Source: Haematococcus lacustris (Eukaryota; Chlorophyta; Chlorophyceae; Chlamydomonadales; Haematococcaceae). Taken from it: a stretch of DNA of 64,000 nucleotides. Below the pieces are notes generated by a model. It was not told the origin of the DNA and did not search any database. It was given only the letters and a program-made list of their open reading frames with translations. Shown here piece by piece: positions 29,231 to 38,102 of this stretch (its first letter is position 1; each line of letters starts with the position of its first letter). Location: assembly GCA_030144725.1 (NCBI GenBank), contig JASKMD010000027.1:1461533-1525532 (forward strand), given 5' to 3'. A program made the translations under genes and the position numbers.

Positions 29231-30766
29231 CTACATGTGCTCAGGTGGCCAAATGCCCAGGCAGTCTGCACCCGGCAGGAGCTGCAGGTGTGCTTGCACC
29301 CTCATTGTGTGAGAGCTGTTCCTAGGGTGCTCTTCCAACAAGGTGCACTGCATTCTGCCCTGCACCACCCCTTTCTCTGTGGCGATGTCTGTAAGGGGGG
29401 GGTCTGTCTCATATGCCTCCAGGAAGCGGCTGATGCTAGCAGGGGGGAGTTTGACGTTGTACTGGTAGGGGTGGCAGGTGTACCCTGTCTGTCCTAGGCT
29501 GAAATGACGCATAGGGCAGTGGGTGACTGTGCTGGCCCCTTCTATGTTCTTCTCCTCTAGCCAGAGCTGGATTCTGACGGCTGTTGCTTCCGGGCTGGTG
29601 CTGTACATAAGGTTTGGCAGCTGGCCACCTGGGCAGTTTAGCACAGTCTTGACGATGTGCCCCAGGAGAGCTGCTTCTACCAGCTGGCCCTCAGTGCAGC
29701 CAGACAGGGCTGTGGCTGGTATGTCTGCAAACCTGGCGTCCACCCTGCGCTGGCTGCTGTGCTGCGCTGTGGATGTTGAGCCCCTATACGGGGTGCCAGT
29801 CAGCAGGGCTCCTCGCATGGTTTTGTTGATGTACGTCGTGTTGTTAAGGATGGCCCTCAGTCTTGCTTCCCCTGCATGTGATGCACCAGGGGCAGCACGG
29901 CATGTGGGGGTGTGTTTGTCAGCACCGGGCCAGGGTCTTGAGTCTCCACTGCCATGGACAGGACAGGTGCATGGTTGCAGAGTGGGAGGCGGGGCTATAT
30001 GCGGCTGTTCATCTAGGAACGACGGGTGGTGCAAGGGTGTGTGCCACTGTCCTCTTGGTGAGAGCAGATTATGAGGCGGTGTTGGTGCATCTGGCGGCGG
30101 CAATTTAAAGAACCGGGGTGAGTACACCAGTTTGCCAGGGGAAAGCCAAGTTAAGATCGGGGCTGGGTGCACCAGTTTGTCCGAGGAAAGCAAGGTCCGA
30201 AGCGGGGCTGGGTGCACCAGTTTGCCCGACGAGAGCAGAACAAGAAGCGGGGCTGGGTACTCCAGTTTGCCCGAGGAGAGCCAATCGATATGCGGGGCTG
30301 GGTGCACCAGTTTGCCCGGGGAAAGCAGAACAAGAGGCGGGGCTGGGTACACCAGTTTGCCCGAGGAAAGCAAGGCCAGAATCGGGGCTGGGTACACCAG
30401 TTTGCCCGAGGACAGCAAGACAGGGGCCGGGGCTGAGTACGTCAGTTTGCCCGTAGGAAGCAAGACAAGGAGCGGAGTTGGGTGCGTCAACTTGCGCTGG
30501 GGAGCTCTACACGATCCTGCAGACGAATCTACCTCGACATTTCGTAACCGCAGCAAGCAGCTCTGCTTAGCCTCGATGCTATCATCTGTAGGCCATAGCT
30601 GCTGTATTGAAGCTGTCGGTGCGCTGTTGCGATTTGTCTGCAACAGAGCTGTCAGCAAGATGGCCACAATGAGAATATGTCTAGTGGTGTTGTGCTTACC
30701 ACGGAGGTTGATGCAGTGGCTGATAAGGGCGAGGGTGCCCGCGGTATTGGTCGTCGCACTCCACAT
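29231..30766 (-). CDS. Dualen-type ORF1, N-terminal part, with 15-aa tandem repeats
   Basis: 511 codons ending in TAG. Near the N-terminus a hydrophobic stretch (ILIVAILLTALL, about residues 31-42) could be a membrane segment or signal anchor. Residues about 90-220 are eight to nine copies of a 15-aa repeat of the form SSGKLVYPAPILALL. The C-terminal half has no family that I recognise (LWLEEKNIEGASTVTHCPMR, ISRFLEAYETDPPLTDIATE). Being in frame with the next segment, it may be the true start of ORF1. Its role could be RNA binding or particle assembly, as for other LINE ORF1 proteins, but nothing in the sequence proves it. Confidence 0.6.
   Translation of the reverse strand: MWSATTNTAGTLALISHCINLRGKHNTTRHILIVAILLTALLQTNRNSAPTASIQQLWPTDDSIEAKQSCLLRLRNVEVDSSAGSCRAPQRKLTHPTPLLVLLPTGKLTYSAPAPVLLSSGKLVYPAPILALLSSGKLVYPAPPLVLLSPGKLVHPAPHIDWLSSGKLEYPAPLLVLLSSGKLVHPAPLRTLLSSDKLVHPAPILTWLSPGKLVYSPRFFKLPPPDAPTPPHNLLSPRGQWHTPLHHPSFLDEQPHIAPPPTLQPCTCPVHGSGDSRPWPGADKHTPTCRAAPGASHAGEARLRAILNNTTYINKTMRGALLTGTPYRGSTSTAQHSSQRRVDARFADIPATALSGCTEGQLVEAALLGHIVKTVLNCPGGQLPNLMYSTSPEATAVRIQLWLEEKNIEGASTVTHCPMRHFSLGQTGYTCHPYQYNVKLPPASISRFLEAYETDPPLTDIATEKGVVQGRMQCTLLEEHPRNSSHTMRVQAHLQLLPGADCLGIWPPEHM
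30108..30500 (-). repeat. 45-bp minisatellite inside ORF1
   Basis: Eight to nine 45-bp units around GGGCTGGGTGCACCAGTTTG (plus strand) encode the 15-aa repeats of the ORF1 N-terminal part. The period being a multiple of three keeps the frame. Confidence 0.9.
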
Positions 30767-30848
30767 ATCTCTTGGGCTCTTTTCTCGTGCTGGTTCCGAT
30801 GGGTCGGGTGTAGGAGTCTGGAGCGTCGTGTCAGGGCCGCAAAACTAA
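30767..30848 (-). other. 5' end of the Dualen-type element
   Basis: 82 bp between the first ATG of ORF1 and the satellite border. It begins, on the minus strand, TTAGTTTTGCGGCCC. It may carry the internal promoter, but no motif is visible. Confidence 0.5.
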
Positions 30849-32035
30849 CCATGTGGCTCCAGAGCTGGAGCACCTGGCTCCAGCGCTGCAGCCATGTGGC
30901 TCCAGAGCTGGAGCACAGGGTACCTGCTCTGCAGCCATGTGGCTGCAGCGCTGCAGCCATGAGGCTCCAGCGCTGCAGCCATGTGGCTCCAGCGCTGGAG
31001 CACCTGGCTGCAGCGCTGCAGCCATGTGGCTCCAGCGCTGCAGCCATGTGGCTGCAGCGCTGGAGCACCTAGTAACTGCTCTGCAGCCATGTGGCTGCAG
31101 CGCTGAAGCCATGTGCCTCCAGCGCTGGAGCACCTGGCTCCAGGTCTTCAGCCATGTGGCTCCAGAGCTGGAGCACCTGGCTCCAGCGCTGCAGCCATGT
31201 GGCTCCAGCGCTGCAGCACCTGGTACCTGCTCTGCAGCCATGTGGCTCCAGCGCTGCAGCCATGTGGCTCCAGAGCTGGAGCACCTAGCTCCAGCGCTGC
31301 AGCCATGTGGCTCCAGAGCTGGAGCACCTGGCTCCAGCGCTGCAGCCATGTGGCTCCAGCGCTGGAGCACCTGGTACCAGCTCTGCAGCCATGTGGCTCC
31401 AGCGCTGCAGCCATGCGGCTCCAGAGCTGGAGCACCTAGCTCCAGCGCTGCAGCCATGTGGCTCCAGCGCTGGAGCACATGGTACCTGCTCTGCAGCCAT
31501 GTGGCTCCAGCGCTGCAGCCACATGGCTGCACCGCTGGATCATCTGGCTGCAGCGCTGCAGCCATGTGGCTCCAGCGGTGCAGCCATGTGGCTGCAGCGC
31601 TGGAGCACCTAGTAACTGCTCTGCAGCCATGTGGCTGCAGCGCTGAAGCCATGTGGCTCCAGCGCTGGAGCACCTGGCTCCAGCTCTGCAGCCATGTGGC
31701 TCCAGAGCTGGAGCACCTGGCTCCAGCGCTGCAGCAATATGGCTCCAGAGCTGGAGCACCGGGCTCCAGCGCTGCAGCCATGTGGCTCCAGCGCTGCAGC
31801 CATGTGGCTCCAGAGTTGGAGCACCTGGCTCCAGCGCTGCAGCCATGTGGCTCCAGCGCTGGAGCACCTGGTACCTGCTCTGCAGCTATGTGGCTCCAGC
31901 GCTGCAGCCATGTGGCTCCAGCGCTGGAGCACATGGTACCTGCTCTGCAGCCATGTGGCAGCTGCGCTGGTGCCATGGTCACCTGCTCTGGTACCATGTG
32001 GCACCTGCGCTGGTACCATGTGGCACCTGCTCTCT
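30849..32035 (+). repeat. 22-bp satellite, right part
   Basis: About 54 units of two alternating kinds, GCTCCAGCGCTGCAGCCATGTG and GCTCCAGAGCTGGAGCACCTGG, with higher-order blocks in which ACCTGCTCTGCAGCCATG recurs. Since 22 is not a multiple of three, three units make one 22-residue peptide repeat, which explains the long open frames on both strands. The array degenerates near 31960-32035 into CTGGTACCATGTGGCACCTG units. Confidence 0.95.
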
Positions 32036-32738
32036 TACAATTACAACGTTTGTACTACTGTCTATCTTCAGCTGACATCATAATGCTTTACAATATGGTG
32101 CTTTACAACATAGTGCTTTCAATTTAGTGCCTTTTAAACCATCTTGGACTTTGGCTTGACTTATGCTTTGGCTGTACTCAATTCATGTGTGGTGATAATG
32201 CCACTGCCATTATCCATTGGCATGTGGCAGCTAGGTGTGCTGAGGGTGATTCCTGCGCTTACTTCCAAGGCAGAGGGGGAAAGTGGGGTGGGGTAGGTGG
32301 GGAGGCAAGGCGAGGGGAGGAGGGGAGGAGGGGGAGGAAGGTGGTGGTGGGTGGTGGTGGCAGGAGGGCGGGCGGGCGAGGAGAGATGTGGAGAGGGGAT
32401 GGGAGGGTGATAGACTGGAAGGTGGTAGTACATGGTGGTAGCACCTGGTGGGTATGGGAAAGGAGAAGGGGGTGGGGGGGAGGGAGAAGGGAGGTAAGTG
32501 TGACCGTAAAAACTGCAGCAAACACACGGCATGCCAGCGGTGAGGGGAGGCGATAAGGTGATAAGGCTTGGTGATAAGGGCCATCAACGAAGGCTTTCTC
32601 CTGGCTGCTGGGACGTCCGGGGGGAGGTGACGGGGAGGGGGGAAGTGGGGGGTGGAGAGGGGTGGAAGTGGAGGTGGTGGGACGGGGTAGGGAAGGGGGA
32701 AGGAGGCACGGGGAGGAAGTATAGGCGGGAGTATAGAC
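32036..32738. other. Purine-rich sequence with a partial intron-like module
   Basis: AT-richer sequence to about 32200 with GCTTTACAAYATRGTG repeated twice, then GGGGAGG-rich sequence. At 32499-32535 the minus strand has GTGTTTGCTGCAG followed by TTTTTACGGTCAC, the 3' half of the intron-like module; no clear donor is present. No gene seen. Confidence 0.5.
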
Positions 32739-32827
32739 CTGCAGCAAGCATGGAGCGTGCTTACAATGAGGCATGCATAACATCCTGGGAAGCTAGCTGT
32801 CACGTATTGCATGACGGAGGCACTCAC
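32739..32827 (-). repeat. Intron-like GT-AG module, copy 4
   Basis: On the minus strand CAG|GTGAGTGCC begins an 89-bp stretch ending CTTGCTGCAG, followed by GTCTATACTCCCGCC and a CCTCCCC tract. The donor context is a near-consensus 5' splice site. Confidence 0.55.
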
Positions 32828-33347
32828 CTGGCATGAAGGGCTAATAGGATGGGATGTTGTGAACAGGGATATGCGCCATGTCGTGTCCTCGCTACTTACC
32901 TTGGTCTTACGTTTGTGGTGCAGAAGGTAAAGTGGGGTTATTAGGTGGAGGTGCAAGAGCCAGGGTAGGGTACAACGTCAAGGTTGGGGTGGGCTCTCTT
33001 CTGGTTGCTGAAATAAGGAGAGGGGCTGGGATGGGGCTGCTGGGGTAAGGGAGGGGGCTGGGATGTCAGGGTGAAGGTGAGGGGGAAAGTGGGGGGAGGG
33101 GATGGTGACCGGGTGACTGGGTAGGGAAAGGGGAGGGAGGGAGACAGGGTAGGCGTGGGGGAGGGGTAAGTGTATTGACGATCTTGGAGGGGGTGGTTGC
33201 ATAGATAGGGGGGTAAGAGGACCTGTAGCCACCTGTAGAGACTTGTACAGGGAGGGCAGGAGGGAGGGAGGGAGGGAGGGAGGGAAGGCGATTGTGGTGA
33301 TTTGAAGAAGGAGGGGGAGGGAAAGGTTCCAGGTGTATCCGTCAGAC
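32828..33347. other. Purine-rich sequence, no gene
   Basis: GGGAGGG-rich sequence including a short (GGGA)n run at about 33258-33285. Open frames on the minus strand (Pro/Ser/Leu-rich) are due to composition. Confidence 0.5.
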
Positions 33348-33423
33348 CTGCAGCAAACATGGGGCATGCTCACGATGAGGTTGTGTAATGAGAGCCACCA
33401 AAAGGCGGGGTCCGGCCACTCAC
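33348..33423 (-). repeat. Intron-like GT-AG module, copy 5
   Basis: 76 bp on the minus strand from GTGAGTGGCCGGACC to TGTTTGCTGCAG, followed by GTCTGACGGATAC and a CCTTTCCC tract. Confidence 0.6.
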
Positions 33424-33522
33424 CGTACTCCTCCATGTTGCTCCATGCTCACCTTTGCAAAGACTTGGTACATTACAAGAACATTACATTACCTCGCTGC
33501 GTAGCGTTGCGGTGCGAGGTAC

Positions 33523-33870
33523 TCACTCCTACAATTTAGTCCCTGCGTTTGTCCCTGCGTTCTACCGACCTTGTCCGATCGGGCTGAAAATTTGATAGAT
33601 GGCAGTTTTCAGAAAATAAAACATATTTTTCAAGAAAAATATTTGGAAAAATCTAAAAGCTGTTGCGCTGTGGCCCGCAACCTATCCCTGCACTCATCCC
33701 TGCACTCTAGCCACAGGGCCACAGCGCAGCCGCCTTTGATTTTTTCAAGATATTTTCACTGAAAAATATGTTTTATTTTCTGCAAACTACCATGTATCAA
33801 AATATCAGCCCGATCGGACAAGGTCGGTCAACACGGAGGGACGGACGCAGGGATTAGTTTGTAGGAGTGA
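33523..33870. mobile_element. Foldback MITE, copy 2
   Basis: 348 bp, TCACTCCTAC...GTAGGAGTGA, colinear with 12417-12764. If the element proper starts at CACTCC and ends at GGAGTG, the flanks show a 3-bp duplication ACT (33521-33523 and 33870-33872). Such a short duplication would fit a PIF/Harbinger-like source, but this is only a suggestion. Confidence 0.88.
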
Positions 33871-33879
33871 CTGTGCCGT

Positions 33880-34310
33880 GCAGCTGGGGAGTTGGCTGCA
33901 GAGTTGGCTACGAGTTGGCTGCGAGGTACTGAGCCGTGTGGCTGCGGAGTTGGCTGCGGAGTTGGCTGCGAGTAAACCTGATAGACGAGCGGCTAGCTGC
34001 GTCGCGTTGCTTCAACTAGCTGCTGCGAGTGTGCAAGTGTCTGCAAGTGTTGTCTACAAGTGCTGGCGAGTGTTGGCGTGGTGGCTCCCGCGTGGCTACC
34101 TAGGTGGGGGCCGCAAAGTGCGGCTGCAAGGCTGCGAGGCTGAGTTTCTATGCTTATCCTCAAGGCAGAGTTTGTAGCTGCCGCTAGCTACGGCTGCGGT
34201 TCAGCTGTGAAGTTGACGAGCTGCTTCGCTGTTTGGCTACGTCGTGTTCAGTGCAAGAGTACACTATTTCACATGTCTCTCTTGCATGCCGATCTGCAGT
34301 TTTGTGACGT
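33880..34310 (+). repeat. Dispersed GGCTGCGA-rich repeat, copy B
   Basis: Related to 1150-1570 by composition and by the shared tail CATGTCTCTCTTGCATGCCG (CATGTCTAACTTGCATGACG in copy A) and the TGGCTACCTAG motif. Confidence 0.5.
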
Positions 34311-34692
34311 TGTCGAGGGTTGCGCGCAAGTGTTGTGTGTGCGCAGTTCGCAAAGCGTCCAATGTAATACAACAATCTGCGCAGTTTGCAATGGCGTCTG
34401 CGATGGTCACCCAGCCAACAATCCGCCTTGCAGATAACTTCGAAGACGCGAGCCTCAGACGCAGCTAGCAGTTCGGATCTCACCAACAGCCGTTTTTCCA
34501 CCTCGCAGACATTTCTACGCCACGCATTACAAAGTAACTCGCAGCTTGTCTCGCATGCAGCCCAAGCACGCAACGCCACGCAGTCGCAGCCTACAGTTTA
34601 CAGTTTAGCCCCACTCCCCCTGCAAGGTAAGACCGAGGTAAGAGCAAACAAGAAGACAATATTGTGCAACACGGAGCAGCACAACGTTAGCG
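34311..34692. other. No gene seen
   Basis: Unique sequence. The last 45 bp (GCAACACGGAGCAGCACAAC and following) resemble 34965-35008 (GCAAAACGGAGCACCAAGGC), so a short stretch upstream of the intron-like module is repeated too. Confidence 0.45.
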
Positions 34693-34769
34693 GTGAGTGG
34701 CTAGCCCCCTGCCTTTCAGTGTCTCTCATTACCATGCCTAACCACTAGCATGCCCCGTATTTACTACAG
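34693..34769 (+). repeat. Intron-like GT-AG module, copy 6
   Basis: 77 bp from GTGAGTGGCTAGCCCCCTGC to TATTTACTACAG, followed by GTCTGACGGTCACAC and a C-rich tract. Confidence 0.65.
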
Positions 34770-35008
34770 GTCTGACGGTCACACACCACCCCATCCCACC
34801 CTCCTGACATCGTAGCCCATGCCCTTCCCTCGAGCCTTCCCTCCTCGAGCTCCTACTGCACATTCCTACTCCACATTCTATTACTTCCCCCTCCTTTGCC
34901 CCCAATCACCTCCCCCTCCTTTGCTCCGGTGAGTGGTGAGTCCACGGTGACAGCTTACAAGGAGCCAGCAAGGCGCATTGCGCAAAACGGAGCACCAAGG
35001 CGTAAGCG

Positions 35009-35084
35009 GTGAGTGGTTTGCCCTTGCCTTACAGTGTCCACTATTATCCAGCCTAACCAATAGCGCGCACTGTGTTTGCTGCAG
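35009..35084 (+). repeat. Intron-like GT-AG module, copy 7
   Basis: 76 bp from GTGAGTGGTTTGCCCTTGCC to GTGTTTGCTGCAG, followed by GTCCCATGGTAAC and a CCCCTCTCCC tract. GCCTAACCAATAGC in its middle matches GCCTAACCACTAGC of copy 6. Confidence 0.65.
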
Positions 35085-35405
35085 GTCCCATGGTAACTCT
35101 CAGTACCTCACCTTTCCCCCTCTCCCTTCCCTTCCCCCCATCCCCCACCCCACCCCACCACACCTTCCTCCTATCCTACTTCCCCCTTCCCCCTCGCCTT
35201 CTACTCCCTGGCATCGCAGCCACCTGCCCTTCCCTCCCTACCCTTCCCAGCAGCCAAGAGCAGACCTACTCCTACCTACCTTGGCACCTTGGCATCACTA
35301 TCACCACCTTCCCACCTCCACACACACAAGCTCCCCCTTCCCCTTCTTCTTCCTGACCCTTTCACTCCCTGCTCTCTGCCAGTGAGTGGTTGCTGGTGGC
35401 TACCG

Positions 35406-35470
35406 GTAAGTGGCTAACACCTAGTGTCCAGCCGATCTCCCTACCTCACGTGCACGCCCCTTGGCTGCAG
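35406..35470 (+). repeat. Intron-like GT-AG module, copy 8
   Basis: 65 bp from GTAAGTGGCTAACACC to CTTGGCTGCAG, followed by GTCTGATGGTCACC. A second GTGAGTGG lies 24 bp upstream (35382), so the donor is ambiguous. Confidence 0.55.
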
Positions 35471-35484
35471 GTCTGATGGTCACC

Positions 35485-36027
35485 TCTTCTCCCCCACCCC
35501 TACAGAACCACCCCCTCCCAGTTTGTTGATACACTTCCCCCTCCCCCAGCCCATGTACAATTCCGCTCTCCTCCCCACCCCCTAGCCTCCCCATTGCGAC
35601 CCTCGCTCCCTCCCACCATTATCCTCCCATATCACACAGGAGCGGTGGCAAGGAGCAGCAGCAGCAGCGGCCAGGCAGCAAGTGCGAAAGGCGAGAGGCA
35701 AGTAATGAGCAGCATGCGGGCAGTAGGTCTGTCCACTCTGATGCCGGCACCACTCGGTAGCGTGCTCATGCTGCTTGCTACTGTTGCTGCTAATGTGCTT
35801 GCTGATCCAAACCAAGCTCTTGCCTGCTTTCAGTGAGAGCATGAAACGTGTACCATGGCGTAGCCACGTTGCTAGGTGAATGCCACTCCACCCCACTTAC
35901 CCCTCCCCACACCACGCCCCCCTGCTGCTGCCCCCCTGCTGCCCCCCTGCCCCACTGCTGCCCCCTTGCTGCCCCCTTGCTGCTGCTGCCCCCCCTGCTG
36001 CGAGTGTGCAAGTGTCTGCAAGTGTTG
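35485..36027. other. Pyrimidine-rich sequence, no gene
   Basis: CCTCCC-rich sequence, then a more mixed stretch, then (CTGCTGCCCCC)-like repeats at 35920-36000. No recognisable coding region. Confidence 0.5.
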
Positions 36028-36420
36028 TAGCCATATCCTCCAGCGATGTAACCATATAGCTTCAGCGCTGGTTCCGCTTAGCTCCAGCGATGTAGCCATA
36101 TGGCTTCAGCGCTGGTGCCGCTTGGCTCCAGCGATGTAGCCATATGGCTTCAGCGCTGGTGCCGCTTGGCTCCAGCGATGTAGCCATATGGCTTCAGCGC
36201 TGGTGCCGCTTGGCTCCAGCGATGTAGCCATCTGGCTTCAGCGCTGGTGCCGCTTGGCTTCAGCGATGTAACCATATGGCTTCAGCGATGTAACCATATG
36301 ACTTCAGCGATGTAACCATATGGCTTCAGCGCTGGTGCCACTTGGCTCCAGCGATGTAACCATATGGCTTCAGCGCTGGTGCCGCTTAGCTCCAGCGATG
36401 TAGTCATGCGGCTTCAGCGG
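36028..36420 (+). repeat. 22/44-bp satellite variant
   Basis: Nine or so 44-bp dimers of GCTCCAGCGATGTAGCCATATG and GCTTCAGCGCTGGTGCCGCTTG. It is clearly the same family as 30849-32035, with a dimeric higher-order unit. Confidence 0.92.
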
Positions 36421-36798
36421 GGGGGAAGGCTCCACAGGCTAAGCGCCACAAGGGACAGTAGTAGAGGGATGTGTATGGCGCCAGCAGAACAATAGCCATC
36501 ACACATCATCACGACTTGCACCACAAGGCACACATAGGGCCAATGCCGTGTGCGCCATGCTGTTGTTGCTGCTCATGTTGCTTGTGTGGTGATGTTGATG
36601 TGATGGTGTATGGTCAGCTGGTCATGATGTCGTTGCCTCTCATATGTTGTTGTTGTCCATGTATTTGATGCTTGTAACTGAGCCTGATGACGTGTGTAAG
36701 GTCCACACGGTGTAAGAGCCAAGCCTACGGTAATAGTAAGTATCCCATCATCTGGACACAGGCAGCATGAGTTAAGGTTTACACGGACTTAATCAAGG
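36421..36798. other. No gene seen
   Basis: Unique sequence. TGTTGTTGCTGCTCATGTTG-like short repetition near 36555 is the only structure. Confidence 0.45.
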
Positions 36799-36866
36799 GT
36801 GAACATACGCTTGAGGCATCAACCTAGCCTTGCATCAACCTAGCCTTTGCCGTTTGTTTGCTGCAG
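36799..36866 (+). repeat. Intron-like GT-AG module, copy 9
   Basis: 68 bp from GTGAACATACG to GTTTGCTGCAG, followed by GTCTGACGGTCGCAC and a CCTCCCTCCC tract. The 3' half matches the family well; the 5' half is diverged and holds a direct repeat, GCATCAACCTAGCCTT. Confidence 0.5.
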
Positions 36867-37020
36867 GTCTGACGGTCGCACTTAGTACTCCTTCCCCCCA
36901 CCCACCATCACCATCCTCCTTTTCCTTTCCTATACCACCTCCCTCCCTCCCTCCCTCCCTCCCACTCTCCTCTCCATCCCGGACCACCACCACTACCGCC
37001 ATGACTCCTTGACCGTCCCT

Positions 37021-37134
37021 TGTGCAGCCAGGAGGCCTTGTGCAGCCAGGAGGCGCAGCCAGGAGGCGCAGCCAGGAGGCGCAGCCAGGAGGCGCAGCCA
37101 GGAGGCGCAGCCAGGAGGCGCAGCCAGGACGCGC
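37021..37134 (+). repeat. 13-bp minisatellite
   Basis: About eight units of GCAGCCAGGAGGC. The 13-bp period gives a 13-residue peptide repeat in every frame, so the open frames here are not evidence of a gene. Confidence 0.92.
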
Positions 37135-37672
37135 AACAAAGGGGAGCAGCCAGGAGCAGCCAAGGGGAACACCCCACCCCACCCCACCAGGACCCTACCC
37201 CACCCCCTGCCCCTCGCCACTCACCACCCCTACCATGCCTTGCAACCTGGAGCAAGCCCCACCACCCTTTCTCCCACCACCACAATCACCACCTCCCAAG
37301 CCAATACTAGCAGCCATGAGCAGCAGCCAAGAGAGGCAGCCGCGAGGCAGGTGGTGCAAGGCGTGAGCAGCCTAACATTAGCTGCCATGAGGCATGTGGT
37401 GCGCGGCGTGAGCAGGCAGGAGCTAGCAGCCATGTGGCAGGTGGTGCAAGGCGCGAGCAGTAGTAGGAGGTTGCCATTGAGAAACATTGCGAGCCGTAAA
37501 CTCTTGTAAGTTGTGTTCAAGTTAACACTGAGTGTTTAACTTTAATCAGCAGCAAATACAGAATCAAAAGGCATCAATCTATCCGTGCAACAACACAACA
37601 CCCTTAACCAATCTTAGGTTGTCCCTTCACATGTGAACTACTCAACAAGCCACCTTGGGAGTATGGGCTTGG
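37135..37672. other. No gene seen
   Basis: C-rich sequence to 37300, then three imperfect copies of AGCAGCCATGWGGCAKGTGG with GGCGYGAGCAG near 37310-37460, then unique sequence. Confidence 0.5.
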
Positions 37673-37905
37673 GATGGTGTGGGTGATGGTGATGGTGGTG
37701 TGTGGTGTCACCTTCTTGTTGTGTTGTGTCGTTGCTACCTTGTCACATCGTAGGGAGGTGTTGCGGTCATTGGGTGCATCAATGCATGTGCTCAGCATTT
37801 CCATATTGAGGTGTTGTGGAGTGATGGTGCTTCGAGACATGTGCTTGCAAGTCCCGTAGCGAGGTCTTGCGGGATGTTTGGGTGTCCAAACATGTGTTTT
37901 GCGGG
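37673..37905 (+). repeat. Dispersed 230-bp repeat, copy B
   Basis: Second copy of 13031-13264, here running into the 53-bp tandem repeat. Confidence 0.9.
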
Positions 37906-38100
37906 GGTGTATCGAGGTGTTGCGGGGTGTTTGGTCGTCAATACATGTGTTTTGCGGGGGTGTAGCGAGGTGTTGCGGGGTGTTTGGGTGTCAATACATG
38001 TGTTTTGCGGGGGTGTTGCGGGGTGTTTGGGTGCCAATACATGTGTTTTGCGGGGGTGTAGCGAGGTCGTGCGGGATGTTTGGGTGTTAATGCATGTGTT
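37856..38100 (+). repeat. 53-bp tandem repeat
   Basis: Five units, one of them shortened, built on GCGAGGTGTTGCGGGGTGTT and CAATACATGTGTTTTGCGGG. A related single unit (TGCGGGATGTTTGGGTGTCA) sits at 16446-16475 next to the other satellite edge. Confidence 0.9.
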
Positions 38101-38102
38101 TA

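Larger units (their letters stand above)
16632..30848 (-). mobile_element. Dualen/RandI-type non-LTR retrotransposon (14.2 kb)
   Basis: A minus-strand LINE that ends in a (CTT)n tail (AAG repeats at 16632-16657 on +) and lies inside a 22-bp satellite. CCATGTGGCT occurs at both borders (16622-16631, 30849-30858), consistent with a target-site duplication, although the satellite itself could supply the match. It encodes an ORF1 region (24376-30766) and an intact ORF2 (16750-23943). The combination of AP-type endonuclease, RT, RNase H, restriction-like nuclease and cysteine protease is what Kojima and Fujiwara described as Dualen in Chlamydomonas reinhardtii. Additions seen here are a PHD finger and a 2A motif. 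ORF2 has no stop or frameshift over 7.2 kb, which suggests recent activity. Confidence 0.85.

Noticed and set aside
30831..32127. Frames of about 390-420 codons on both strands
   Set aside because: They follow the 22-bp satellite exactly (three units per 22 residues) and contain nothing else.
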